64,000 bases of DNA from the NCBI GenBank assembly GCA_012735195.1, contig JAAYIC010000014.1:62001-126000 (forward strand), written 5' to 3'. The notes beneath the pieces are model-generated. The model was given only the letters and a program-made list of their open reading frames with translations, was not told the origin of the DNA and did not search any database. This document shows, one piece after another, positions 1 through 8,500 of the stretch (within the stretch, counting starts at the first letter, position 1; every line of letters starts with the position of its first letter). Made by a program: the position numbers and the translations under genes. Source of the DNA: Bacillota bacterium. GTDB lineage: Bacteria; Bacillota; UBA4882; UBA10575.

Positions 1-117
1 TGGCAGGAGATCGAGATCCATTTCCGGCTCGCCCTTCCGGAAGAAGAATCTGCTGTGGCGTCCATGGCCGCGGTGGAATATCATGTACAGCTTGCCTATG
101 ACCTGATCATATTCTGA
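1..117 (+). CDS. 3' end of an unidentified gene (partial)
   Basis: An open frame enters from the left edge and runs 38 codons to a TGA at 115-117. The visible tail ends in alternating hydrophobic and polar residues (VEYHVQLAYDLIIF) with a C-terminal Phe, the pattern of a beta strand. That resembles the last strand of a surface or barrel domain, but 38 residues cannot name a family. The gene is convergent with the large surface protein that follows, 23 bases away. The TGA is followed by a short tandem TTCTGATCCGG duplication. Only the left-hand neighbouring sequence could identify it. Confidence 0.55.
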   Translation, partial: WQEIEIHFRLALPEEESAVASMAAVEYHVQLAYDLIIF

Positions 118-140
118 TCCGGTTCTGATCCGGGCGGTAA

Positions 141-2810
141 TTAGAAATAGGTGAAATCGATCTCGCGCTCTTCTTCATAGAGCGGGAACAGGAGCAAAAG
201 CGGGGGTGAGTCTTTGACGGTCAGGATTACCGGTTCGGCTGCGGTAAACCCGGGCAGGGTTTCGGCAACAGCCTCCAGACGGTAATTGCCGGGAAAAAGG
301 CCGGGCAGGAAGAAGGAACCGTCCGGGTTTGCTTCAATAGTAGCAAGCGGTTCTTCACCGCCTACCGGGTAAAGCAGGAGTTGCACACGACCGGCCGGCG
401 GTTCATCCGGGTCGGGCAGGCCGTTCCTGTTCTTATCGATAAAGGCCAGACCTTTCAGGTCCAACGGCGGCAGGGCGGGGAGATCAACGGTCAAAACCCG
501 GTTTTCCCTGAGACTGACCTGTTTTGCCGCAGGCGCAAGATACCGGAGGCTTTCTTCCTGAGGAAAGGAGAGGAGGTATTCCCCTTTTTTCAACCGGGGA
601 AGGAGAAAATACCCGCGTTCATCGGTTACGGCTTTGCCCTCTCCGTCCAAACAAACAGTCACCCCGGGAATTCCCGGTTCATCCGGGTCAAAACGGCCGT
701 TCCGGTTCCGGTCCAGAAAAACCCGGCCTTCAATGCCCCCCCAAGGCGCCGGGAGGAAGAACAGGTCGCGGTAATAGAGGTAGAGCCCGATTTTGGCCGA
801 GACGGTCTCCTTCTCCTCCCAACGGGCGGTAGCCCGGAGTTGCAGGAAAGTACCGGGGGAAAACCAGTAGCCGGTGGCGGCCTGCAGCAAATAATAACCT
901 GCGGAAGTAATGGGATCATGGAAATAGATACTGCCATAACCCTCCCAGTTTGAATAAAGCAGGTGGTGCCATCTTAAACCCAGGGCCAGGGGGGCGGAGA
1001 GCCCGACCGGGCTCTCCACCCAGCGCTGGTCGTAAGCGGCTTCCAGATAAGAAGCGGCATAAAACCAACGGCGCAGACGGCCGTAAAAACGCAGGGTGCC
1101 GGTGGTATTCTTCCGGCTCCAGGAAAGGATGGCCGCTCCCTGGTAGTCATCGCCTGCCGGCTGTTGCCATTCGTTGGAGAAGCCGACTTCAACACCTTCT
1201 TCTCTCTGACCGTACAGGTCCTGCCTGCACCGGAGGAGCAGGTAGGCGCCGGGTAAAGAAAAACGGTTTTGCAGGGTATAGCTGGTCCGCGGCTCATGGC
1301 CCACGGTGGCAACGCGGAAGTTTAACCCCGGTTCCAGGGTCAGGCGGGGGGAAAGATAATACTCCATATTCAAATCAACCTCGCCAAAACGTGTAGCGTA
1401 TCCGCCGGTATATGCACTCTCGTCCCCCCCTGGTTCCTGGGCAAAATGAAAATTTTCCCCTCCGGCCAGGGCGGCGATGAACCGCCAATCCAATGCCGAT
1501 CTTTGCAGGGAGAATTCACCCTGGTTCAAGAGGCGGTTTTCATCAAAACCCAGGGCGTGCCGGTAAGACCAACGCCAATCCCGGAAAGCAACAGGAGCAT
1601 AGCGCGTTTCCAAAACCCCGCGGAGACGGTTTTTCTCAAAAGGAACCAGTAAGTACCAGCGGAGATTTTTCCCGGGTTGGTCTATGATCCCACCAAGCCA
1701 GGAAGGGCCGATGAAATCTTTATCCGCGCCCAACCAGAGACTCCAGGGTCTGGCGCCCAGGATTTGCAGGTAAAGATTGGCCGCGGTCGACGGGGAGGCA
1801 ATCAACCCGGGCCAGCCGGAAGAGAACCGCCCGGCCTGCATATACCAGCGGTCTCCAGTTAGCGCGAGAAAAAGTGCGGAGGGGAAGAAGATATCCTCTT
1901 CGCTCTCTCCGGCCAGATAAAAGTTGTAGTGAAATAAAGGATGAATTTCACCGCTTAGTCCGACGGTGGTCGCCCAGGTAAAAAAGGCTGCCGGGTCCTG
2001 CGGCGGGTTCAAAGTCAAACTGAAATTGGAGTAAAGGGGGATGCGGTTCTCTCTTTCTACGGGCGGATGGTAGGCTTTACGGACGACGATGGAGATCCGG
2101 TATTCCTTACTGCTCTTTTCAGCTCCTTCCGCAGCATCCGCTGTTACCAGCAGGTATAGGGAATCAACAACACCGGCGGCGACCGTTGCCGGGATGTTCA
2201 CCTGAAGATGGGTTGTCCTTTGCTCACCCGGCGCCAGCGTAAGACCGGCGGCCTCCCAATTTACCCGCCACCGTTTTTCCGAGACCGCCTCCAGGGAAAA
2301 TCTCCGGGTGATACTACCCTCGTTGATCAGGGTTACCGGGATTTTCAGTCTTTCTCCCGGATGGCCGGTGATCCTTTCCGGGCAGGTAAAGGAGAATTTG
2401 GTAGTAACCCGTACCCTGGTGGTGAGGTTGTAGGAAGAAGCAAACTCCGGGCCGGTAAAACTCACAGTCAGGAAATCTTCGTTACCGCCGCGGGCGGTGG
2501 CGGGGATCCATATGGAAACGGCGAAAAGCCTTTGGCCGCCGGGGGGGATAATTATCTCTTCCTCACTTGTCAGCAGCGGCCAGTCCTGCCCAGAAACGGC
2601 CGAAGCGGTGAGGGTCTTTCCGGCGGTGGATTGGTTTTCGATTTGAAACAGGTAGGTAACAAATTCTCCCGGTTCTCCTTCCTGATTGGGGGGAACGGAA
2701 AAAACCAGGGCGGGAGAGGAAGGAGCATCTTCCCCCGCTGCACAGAAAACCGGGGTGAAAAGCGAAAAAACCAACATCAATATGGGAAAAGATAAGAAAA
2801 ACCTTTTCAT
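141..2810 (-). CDS. Large exported protein: NEW3-like domains, barrel-like region, two SdrD B-like domains
   Basis: The 889-residue product begins with a clear signal peptide (about 1-25, cleavage near CAAGE). About residues 35-245 form two NEW3-like beta-sandwich domains with typical LAPGEQ and IPATA turns. About 260-690 is a long series of short amphipathic strands rich in Tyr, Trp and Arg, as in outer-membrane barrels. It ends with two SdrD B-like/carboxypeptidase-regulatory domains, each opening with a Ca-binding DxNxNGxxDPDEP motif (near 700 and 790), and a terminal DFTYF. The ATG has GGGAGG ten bases upstream. The order loosely recalls fimbrial ushers, but no usher motif is certain. Function is unknown; surface location is inferred. 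It is transcribed away from the neighbouring lipoprotein gene. Confidence 0.8.
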   Translation of the reverse strand: MKRFFLSFPILMLVFSLFTPVFCAAGEDAPSSPALVFSVPPNQEGEPGEFVTYLFQIENQSTAGKTLTASAVSGQDWPLLTSEEEIIIPPGGQRLFAVSIWIPATARGGNEDFLTVSFTGPEFASSYNLTTRVRVTTKFSFTCPERITGHPGERLKIPVTLINEGSITRRFSLEAVSEKRWRVNWEAAGLTLAPGEQRTTHLQVNIPATVAAGVVDSLYLLVTADAAEGAEKSSKEYRISIVVRKAYHPPVERENRIPLYSNFSLTLNPPQDPAAFFTWATTVGLSGEIHPLFHYNFYLAGESEEDIFFPSALFLALTGDRWYMQAGRFSSGWPGLIASPSTAANLYLQILGARPWSLWLGADKDFIGPSWLGGIIDQPGKNLRWYLLVPFEKNRLRGVLETRYAPVAFRDWRWSYRHALGFDENRLLNQGEFSLQRSALDWRFIAALAGGENFHFAQEPGGDESAYTGGYATRFGEVDLNMEYYLSPRLTLEPGLNFRVATVGHEPRTSYTLQNRFSLPGAYLLLRCRQDLYGQREEGVEVGFSNEWQQPAGDDYQGAAILSWSRKNTTGTLRFYGRLRRWFYAASYLEAAYDQRWVESPVGLSAPLALGLRWHHLLYSNWEGYGSIYFHDPITSAGYYLLQAATGYWFSPGTFLQLRATARWEEKETVSAKIGLYLYYRDLFFLPAPWGGIEGRVFLDRNRNGRFDPDEPGIPGVTVCLDGEGKAVTDERGYFLLPRLKKGEYLLSFPQEESLRYLAPAAKQVSLRENRVLTVDLPALPPLDLKGLAFIDKNRNGLPDPDEPPAGRVQLLLYPVGGEEPLATIEANPDGSFFLPGLFPGNYRLEAVAETLPGFTAAEPVILTVKDSPPLLLLFPLYEEEREIDFTYF

Positions 2811-3036
2811 TTTTTGGTTTTCCTCCCATAAGCTATGTGTAATGATTTCTAAAGAGAAAGAAATAATCCTGCCGGTCTTGAGGAGTGTATTCTTATTCCA
2901 AACCGATAAATCATCCCTCCCTTTTTTTTTGCCTTTTTTAAACGATGAAAAACCCGGTGTTTTTCAGTTTTTTTGTTCTTTTTCGGCGGTGCGGGGAAGA
3001 ATATTGCCGAGAAAGAATAATGGGAGGAAGAGTATT

Positions 3037-4068
3037 TTGTTTACAGGCGCCAAAAAAATATCCCTTTTGGTTTTCGCCTTCTTTCTGCAAGGCTGTCCTT
3101 TGTGGGAATACCTGGAACCGCCGGCGCCGGAACCCAACGGCCCCCGGGGGGAGTTGAGCGAGGCCAGGGAGGTTGTTTATTCTTTTCTCCACGCCAGGAT
3201 CGCCGGCGAACCTGAAGAAGAACTTAGAGCCTACCTTACTTCCGAAGCATGGAATGATTACCGGGAAGAAGGCTTGACTTTGCAGGCCACGGGCAGCCCC
3301 GGTTTTGTCGCCTGCCGCATCCAGGATGAATCGGTATTGACTGAAGGACGGTTCGGTTTTACCGTTCTCATGCAGGAAATGGTGGCGGATCCGCTACGGA
3401 CTGATAATGTCATGGAAGATCTCATCGTCGGCTTTGATGAGGAAGAATACCGGATCTCCTCAGCCCGTTTATTAAGGAGAACCCGGGTCCGGGCGGAAGA
3501 AGGTGTATTGGTGTGGAACAGGGATGAGAAAGGAAAGAAGAGAGAAACCCGGCTTGTCACCCTTGAGGATCTGCCGCCGGAGATGGAAGGCCAGACGGTG
3601 GGCAGGGAGGCCTATTCCGCCCTGATCCTTTCGCCGCTGGAAAAGGGGATGGCCTTTGGCACCCAGGGCGAGAACGGGTTGGTCGCCTTTTTGAACTGGG
3701 AAGAATCCGGACCGGCGGCGGAAAACCCCTTTCTCCCTGTAACTCTTTTACCAGGCGGAACTGCGGATTTGCTGATCTATTCCCCCGACGGACGGTATCT
3801 CGCCGTAGAAACCGAGGATCAGGAAGGGAACCGCGGGATTGCTGTTTATGAAACCGGCGATGAACGGGAAGAGATCGTACTTAATCTTGAGGAGGATTTC
3901 CCGTCGCATCTTTATACCATCGCTCTACGGCGCTGGGAGCCGCAGGGAAAGAGGATTTTGATCCGGGTTGACCCGCGCCAGGAAGCCGGCGCGGTGGACC
4001 AAGGGAAACTAGGTACCTGGTCAGTGGCGATCCCCTCGGGAGAAAAGGAGAAGTTGCTGGGAGGGTAG
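3037..4068 (+). CDS. Predicted lipoprotein with beta-propeller-like C-terminal half
   Basis: A TTG start at 3037 is chosen because GGGAGGA lies 8 bases upstream and the first residues form a short lipoprotein signal ending in the lipobox FLQGC; the open frame extends further 5' but that part overlaps the divergent gene. The mature protein (about 320 residues) starts with Pro/Glu-rich sequence, then a segment of about 100 residues resembling small NTF2-like or DUF4878-type domains (EARE...SFLHARIAGEPEEELRAYL type). The last 150 residues contain propeller-like strands with a YSPDGRYLAVE repeat. No enzyme signature is visible. It is divergent from the 889-residue surface protein and may act with it, which is inference only. 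Confidence 0.7.
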   Translation: MFTGAKKISLLVFAFFLQGCPLWEYLEPPAPEPNGPRGELSEAREVVYSFLHARIAGEPEEELRAYLTSEAWNDYREEGLTLQATGSPGFVACRIQDESVLTEGRFGFTVLMQEMVADPLRTDNVMEDLIVGFDEEEYRISSARLLRRTRVRAEEGVLVWNRDEKGKKRETRLVTLEDLPPEMEGQTVGREAYSALILSPLEKGMAFGTQGENGLVAFLNWEESGPAAENPFLPVTLLPGGTADLLIYSPDGRYLAVETEDQEGNRGIAVYETGDEREEIVLNLEEDFPSHLYTIALRRWEPQGKRILIRVDPRQEAGAVDQGKLGTWSVAIPSGEKEKLLGG

Positions 4069-4249
4069 GAACCGGAGAGAGAAGACGGGTGGCGGGTGGG
4101 AGAGTGACGAGGGCTTTTTACCGGATTGCTGGCGTACGCGGCGGCACGTACGCGCGCGCGCGGATCAGCGAAGCTACGATTTCTAGACCCCCAGTCTAGT
4201 TACAGGCAGCGTCGCGTTCGTGCATGCAGATCAGCTGCGCATGACGTTG
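4069..4249. repeat. Intergenic repeat block with alternating purine-pyrimidine tract
   Basis: No gene is seen here. A GTGACGAG string (4104-4111) precedes a 48-base block at 4115-4162 that matches the left arm of the palindrome at 27143-27190 at about 40 of 48 positions by eye. The block ends in an 18-base strictly alternating tract (4145-4162, CACGTACG then CG repeats). A small perfect stem CTAGAC/GTCTAG around five C and an A follows near 4183-4199, without a T run. Confidence 0.6.
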
Positions 4250-4278
4250 TTGCCCGGTGCGGGCGGTAATGTTATACT
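4250..4278 (+). promoter_or_regulatory. Likely sigma-A promoter for the polymer/csaB/tagA cluster
   Basis: TTGCCC at 4250-4255 and TATACT at 4273-4278 are separated by 17 bases. The first gene of the cluster starts about 65 bases downstream. The -35 box is only a half match, so confidence is moderate. Confidence 0.5.
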
Positions 4279-4341
4279 TAGGGATGGAGTTGGTTTTGGT
4301 GCTTTTTTTCCCCAGGATACAGGAAAGCCCTTAACCGCCGG

Positions 4342-5445
4342 GTGATGCAGAAAAGATGGGAGCAGGTGACCCGGGCGGCGCTGACCCTCATCTTTTACCT
4401 CCCGGAAAGCTTTTGGCCTTATGTCCCTCTCCTGGGAACGGCCGTCTTTACCGGTGCGAAAATCCCCCTCCCAGCCGGCCTTTGGTTGGGGTGGGGTTTC
4501 TTTGCCACGCTGCGGGCGGCCGGCCGTTCGGGTTTGGGCTGTTTTCTCACGGAAGCCCTGGTCATTTTTGCCGCCGTATTCTGTGGGCATTTTCTCCGGC
4601 GGCAGGCGCGGGCCGGCCGGCAACCATTGGGGGCGGGTTTTTTCAGCCTTATTCTCCTGCCCATGGTGGTATTGGGACTTTTCCAGGCCGCGGGGGGGCC
4701 GTTGACCCCGCCTTCCTGGCTCGATCCCAAGCAGCGGGGGCTGGTTCCTTTCCGTGTTACCGGGACGTTGGACAACCCCAATCTCTTTGGAATGGTTCTG
4801 GCCTTTATTATCCCTATGATTCTAACCACGATTGTGGCAACGGAAAAGAGAATGAGGCGCAGACGGCTTTTTTACGGGATCGCCGGTTTGTTGCATGCCA
4901 CCGCCTTGCTTTTTACTTTTTCCCGCACAGCCTGGCTGGCGGCGGTAACCGCACTCCTGGTTTTCCGGGGGCGGGAGTGGCGGCCCTTCCTCTTGCGCCT
5001 GGCAATCCTGTTTCTCTTCGTTTTTTTGGCTTTCCCGCCGTTGCGGACCAGGTTATCTCCGCCCGGAGGCTTGTGGCAGGACAGTACGGTGGCATACCGC
5101 CGGGAGATCTGGAAGGCCTCCTGGGAGTTGTTTAAGGAGAATCCGTTGGGAACGGGGAGCGGGGGATTCCGGCGCGCAGGGCTTTTACAGCGCCGGGCTG
5201 TTCATGCCCATAACCAGTTGTTACAGATCGCTGTTGAACAAGGGATCCCCGGCCTACTCCTTTTTGGCTGGGTAGTTTACCTGGGGCTCTCCAGACCGGC
5301 AAAGACCTTGAGGGAGAGAGGGGTTCGGGCTGTCCTCTGCGGCCAACTGGTAGCGGGCTTGACCGAGAGCCCATGGGCGGATCCCTTGCTCTTATTTTTA
5401 TTTTGGTGTGGGTGGGCTTTTTTGCAGGAGGCGGCTGATGGCTAA
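4342..5445 (+). CDS. O-antigen ligase/polymerase-like membrane protein (Wzy_C family)
   Basis: The 367-residue polytopic protein has about ten hydrophobic segments. It carries the Wzy_C/WaaL landmarks: NPNLFG near 150, FTFSRTAW near 190, then RREIWKASWELFKENPLGTGSGGF near 255 and HAHNQLLQIAVEQGIPGLL near 285, with the conserved His-Asn pair. The family joins or polymerises lipid-linked glycans on the outer face of the membrane. GTG at 4342 or ATG at 4345 are the only starts after an upstream in-frame stop; neither has a good ribosome site. The stop overlaps csaB by 8 bases, so a role in making or attaching the secondary cell-wall polymer is likely. The precise acceptor is unknown. Confidence 0.85.
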   Translation: MMQKRWEQVTRAALTLIFYLPESFWPYVPLLGTAVFTGAKIPLPAGLWLGWGFFATLRAAGRSGLGCFLTEALVIFAAVFCGHFLRRQARAGRQPLGAGFFSLILLPMVVLGLFQAAGGPLTPPSWLDPKQRGLVPFRVTGTLDNPNLFGMVLAFIIPMILTTIVATEKRMRRRRLFYGIAGLLHATALLFTFSRTAWLAAVTALLVFRGREWRPFLLRLAILFLFVFLAFPPLRTRLSPPGGLWQDSTVAYRREIWKASWELFKENPLGTGSGGFRRAGLLQRRAVHAHNQLLQIAVEQGIPGLLLFGWVVYLGLSRPAKTLRERGVRAVLCGQLVAGLTESPWADPLLLFLFWCGWAFLQEAADG

Positions 5446-6538
5446 GGTTTATTTGTTCGGGTATTATGGCTTCGGCAATCTTGGTGACGAGCTTTTTGCC
5501 AGGTATTTTCTCTCCCGGATCCGTGAGGCCTTCCCGGAAACCGGGCTCGTTCTCTTAACCGGAGACCCCCGGTCGCGCCCGGAATTCGGGGAAGAACGGA
5601 TCTCCCGTTGGAATTTACCCCGGCTAGCAAACCTGTTGCAACCGGGGGATCTCCTGGTGGGCGGCGGCGGCAGTATTTTTCAAGATGCTACCAGCAAGAG
5701 GAGCCTCCTTTATTATCTGGCCTTGTTGAACACGGCCGACCGGCGGGAAGCCCGGGTGATGCTTTTCGGGCATGGTTTTGGCCCTTTGTCGACTTTGGGC
5801 GCACTGGCCACCGGGCGGGCTTTACGGAAGGTCAGGGCTCTTTCTTGCCGTGATCCTTATTCTGCCGAGCTACTTAAAAAGATGGGGGTTACTTGCGACC
5901 GGTTCCGGGTGGGGGTGGACCCCCTATGGGACCTGCCGGAGATCGAACCGCCCGGGCCGCCCGGGCCGGGGCAAGCGGAGAGACGGCAAGAGTGGCGACC
6001 GGCCAAGAAAAAGAAGCCAGCGGCGCTGCCGGTGATTGGGGTTTTTCTCCGGCGGGACAGGGAGAGATATAAATTTGCACTGCTGAAGGCCGTGGAAAGA
6101 GAGTTCCCCGGGTCTGTCCGCCTCTTTGCCCTGGCGCCCGGGGATGCCTCCGGGCTCCAGGGGACGGCCGTCCGTCCCTGGAGCCGTCCTGCGGTTTTTA
6201 TGGAGAATCAGGTGCAATTGGAGAAGGCCTGTGCCGGTCTTTCACTGGTGATCGGGGAGCGGCTGCACGGGTTGTTATTCGCCGCCCGTCAGGGGATTCC
6301 CGGCATCGGCCTGGGCGATGACCCGAAGATCACCGCTTTCTGCCGTGAACTGGGATGGGCTTCTTTTTCCTGGCGGGAACCGGACCTTGGCGATAAAATC
6401 CGGAAGGAATTGGCGGAGCTCTGGCCGTCCTATGCCTACGCCCGCCAAAAAACTCTGGCAGTACGGGAGAAAATGATGGCAGCAGCCAGGGAGGACCGGT
6501 TATGGTTTTTGGAACGGATCAGGGAGGATTTGTGTTAA
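5438..6538 (+). CDS. csaB: Polysaccharide pyruvyl transferase CsaB
   Basis: CsaB adds a pyruvyl ketal to the secondary cell-wall polymer, making the ligand to which SLH domains bind. The 366-residue product shows the family's GYYGFGNLGDELFA start, GGGGSIFQDATSKRS near 75, and the C-terminal IGERLHGLLFAARQGIPGIGL near 270. ATG at 5438 is preceded by AGGAGG with 6-7 bases spacing. An internal Pro/Lys-rich loop (about 165-200) is longer than usual. It sits between a polymer ligase-like gene and a TagA-like glycosyltransferase, and an SLH protein lies 2 kb downstream, so the local context matches the biochemical role very well. Confidence 0.92.
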   Translation: MAKVYLFGYYGFGNLGDELFARYFLSRIREAFPETGLVLLTGDPRSRPEFGEERISRWNLPRLANLLQPGDLLVGGGGSIFQDATSKRSLLYYLALLNTADRREARVMLFGHGFGPLSTLGALATGRALRKVRALSCRDPYSAELLKKMGVTCDRFRVGVDPLWDLPEIEPPGPPGPGQAERRQEWRPAKKKKPAALPVIGVFLRRDRERYKFALLKAVEREFPGSVRLFALAPGDASGLQGTAVRPWSRPAVFMENQVQLEKACAGLSLVIGERLHGLLFAARQGIPGIGLGDDPKITAFCRELGWASFSWREPDLGDKIRKELAELWPSYAYARQKTLAVREKMMAAAREDRLWFLERIREDLC

Positions 6539-6539
6539 A

Positions 6540-7298
6540 ATGGAGAAAGAAACCACGGTATTAGACTTGCCGGTGCACGCTGTCACGATGACGGAGGCGG
6601 TGGCAAAGATTCGGCAGGCTCTGGCTGCAGGGTCACGGATGCGGGTGGTCACCCTCAACCCTGAGATGGTAATGGCCGCCCGGCGCCACCAAGAACTCGC
6701 CGCAGCGCTGCGCCGGGGAGATTTGATTGTTCCCGACGGGTACGGCATTGTTTGGGCGCTCCGGTGTTCCGGTTATAAGGAGCAGGAGCGGATCGCCGGC
6801 GTAGACTTGGTGGAAAACCTTTTTGCCGCCGGCGTTCCCGGAGGGCTTCGTCTCTATCTTCTGGGCGGTGCGGCCGGGGTGGCGGAAGCGGCAGCCGGGC
6901 GGATCACCGCCCGCTGGCCCGGGGTGCGGGTGGTGGGAACGGCCCACGGTTATTTTTCACCCCCGGCCGGGGAAGAGGTGGTCCGGAAGATCAATGCTGC
7001 CCGCCCTCAGGTGTTATTGGTCGGTATGGGCCTGCCCCGTCAGGAACTTTGGCTGGCGGAAAACTGGGATAAGCTCCAGGTGCCGGTTGGGATTGGGGTG
7101 GGTGGCGCCTTGGACCTTTGGGCGGGAAAAGTGAAACGGGCGCCCCACTTATGGCGGAGGGGCGGACTGGAATGGTTGTACCGGGCGCTGCAGGAGCCGG
7201 CCCGTTTCAGGCGGCTGTTGGTCCTGCCGGGTTTTATCCGTCTGGTGTGGCGGGAGAACAAATTGACAAGGCGGGCTCTCAAGGTGTTGGCGAAATAG
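6540..7298 (+). CDS. tagA: WecG/TagA/CpsF family glycosyltransferase
   Basis: This 252-residue enzyme belongs to GT26, which transfers N-acetylmannosaminyl or related residues to undecaprenyl-PP-GlcNAc. Visible marks are TLNPEMVMAARR near 38, the conserved Asp in LIVPDGYGIVWALR near 60, VGMGLPRQELWLAEN near 160 and VGGALDLWAGKVKRAP near 190. Length is normal for the family. The ATG lies one base after the csaB stop, with GGGAGG 12 bases upstream inside csaB, so the two are co-translated. The likely job is an early step of the same secondary cell-wall polymer. Exact sugar specificity cannot be read from sequence. Confidence 0.88.
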   Translation: MEKETTVLDLPVHAVTMTEAVAKIRQALAAGSRMRVVTLNPEMVMAARRHQELAAALRRGDLIVPDGYGIVWALRCSGYKEQERIAGVDLVENLFAAGVPGGLRLYLLGGAAGVAEAAAGRITARWPGVRVVGTAHGYFSPPAGEEVVRKINAARPQVLLVGMGLPRQELWLAENWDKLQVPVGIGVGGALDLWAGKVKRAPHLWRRGGLEWLYRALQEPARFRRLLVLPGFIRLVWRENKLTRRALKVLAK

Positions 7299-7477
7299 TT
7301 GGAGTGACGAGTATCCAGTTGCCGGGCGACGAGTAACGAGAAGCAAGGTCGTCTTCCGGCGCACTGTGGTAGAGCGCCGGTGAGCGCCGGTCCGGAGTTG
7401 GTCTGTACATTTAACTGCAACGGCATGCTTAAATACGAGCGACGAGCCCCGAGCCACGAGAAGGAGGTGCCTTCCAC
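7299..7477. repeat. Intergenic stretch with degenerate GACGAG strings
   Basis: No gene is seen. Two clusters of a loose GACGAG/ACGAG motif occur at 7305-7342 and 7437-7462, with a GCGCCGG-rich inverted segment between them. Similar strings flank the palindrome at 27.1-27.7 kb and the block at 4.1 kb. The second cluster runs directly into the ribosome site of the next gene. Confidence 0.45.
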
Positions 7478-8356
7478 TTGACCAAGCGTACTGGAGAAAG
7501 ACTCCGGCGGGAACTTATCGATTTTACCGGTATTTTTTTGGGGACGAACCTGGCAGCCCTGGCCCTGGTCTTGTTTTTAATCCCTAACCGGATCGCCGCC
7601 GGGGGGGTTAGCGGGCTCGCCATCATCTTTTATCATTTATGGCGGTGGCCGGTGGGGCTGGTGATTCTCCTTTTAAATGCCCCGCTTTTCTTGGTTTATC
7701 TGCGGCTTTTTGGTCCCCGCTACGGGGTGAAAGGTTTTTTCGGCGCTTTGCTGCTGTCGGTTGCCGTGGCTTACTGGGAGGGGTTGGCGCAACCGCTTAC
7801 TACGGATCCGCTGCTTGCTTCGTTATACGGCGGGTTTCTCGGCGGGTTGGGTATGGGCATTGCCTTTCGGTACCGGGGGAATACCGGAGGAACAGATTTG
7901 GCCGCCCGGATTTTCTCTCATCTAGCTCCGGTTTCAACCGGATATGCATTGATGCTGATTGACGGTTTGGTGATTCTCCTGGCCGGACTGGCCTTCAAAA
8001 CCCCTGAGATCATGCTCTATGCCATTATTGCCCTGGCGGTGACTGGGAAGACCATTGATCTTGTTATGGAAGGTTTCAATTATTCCAAAGGGGCTCTGAT
8101 CATCTCCGACCATGCCGAAGCCATTGCCAGACGGGTGCTGGAAGAATTGGGACGGGGCGTTACCGGCTTGAGTGGCCGTGGTCTTTATTCGGGCCGCGGC
8201 AAGGAGGTCCTCTTTTGTGTGGTCGGCCGGGGAGAGACAGCCCGTTTAAAAGAGTTGGTCAGGGCTGAAGATCCCGGGGCCTTTGTGGTAATCGCCAATG
8301 TGCACGAAGTTTTGGGGGAAGGCTTTTCCGAAATGACAGATCAGTTTAATAGCTGA
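7478..8356 (+). CDS. YitT family membrane protein (DUF161 plus DUF2179)
   Basis: The 292-residue product has an N-terminal membrane domain with about five helices (about 20-200) including PLFLVYLRLFGPRYGVKGFFG and the GGxLGGLGMGIAFRYRGNTGGTD segment typical of DUF161. A soluble DUF2179 domain follows (about 205-285), read as a small ligand-binding fold. The function of the family is not settled; some members affect transport or adaptation. TTG at 7478 follows AAGGAGGTG by 8-9 bases, a strong site that decides the start. It is downstream of the polymer genes but separated by a repeat-rich gap, so linkage to them is uncertain. Confidence 0.85.
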   Translation: MTKRTGERLRRELIDFTGIFLGTNLAALALVLFLIPNRIAAGGVSGLAIIFYHLWRWPVGLVILLLNAPLFLVYLRLFGPRYGVKGFFGALLLSVAVAYWEGLAQPLTTDPLLASLYGGFLGGLGMGIAFRYRGNTGGTDLAARIFSHLAPVSTGYALMLIDGLVILLAGLAFKTPEIMLYAIIALAVTGKTIDLVMEGFNYSKGALIISDHAEAIARRVLEELGRGVTGLSGRGLYSGRGKEVLFCVVGRGETARLKELVRAEDPGAFVVIANVHEVLGEGFSEMTDQFNS

Positions 8357-8413
8357 ACAAACATCGGGCCGGACGGGTTTCAAGAGAAAATATCTTGCGA
8401 AACAGGAAGGAAT

Positions 8414-8440
8414 TTGTTTGCGAAAGGCGAATAGTATAAT
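8414..8440 (+). promoter_or_regulatory. Candidate promoter of the SLH protein gene
   Basis: A perfect TATAAT lies at 8435-8440, about 60 bases before the start codon. The best upstream box is TTGTTT at 8414-8419, giving a short 15-base spacer, so only the -10 is convincing. Confidence 0.4.
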
Positions 8441-8500
8441 AGAAGAAGCGTATATATTGTGTAAGGGTTTTTGAATTTTCATGAAAAGGAGGGGTGAAGA

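Noticed and set aside
2686-3036. 5' extension of the lipoprotein frame
   Set aside because: It overlaps the divergent gene's signal-peptide region and its promoter space; the TTG at 3037 has the ribosome site and lipobox.
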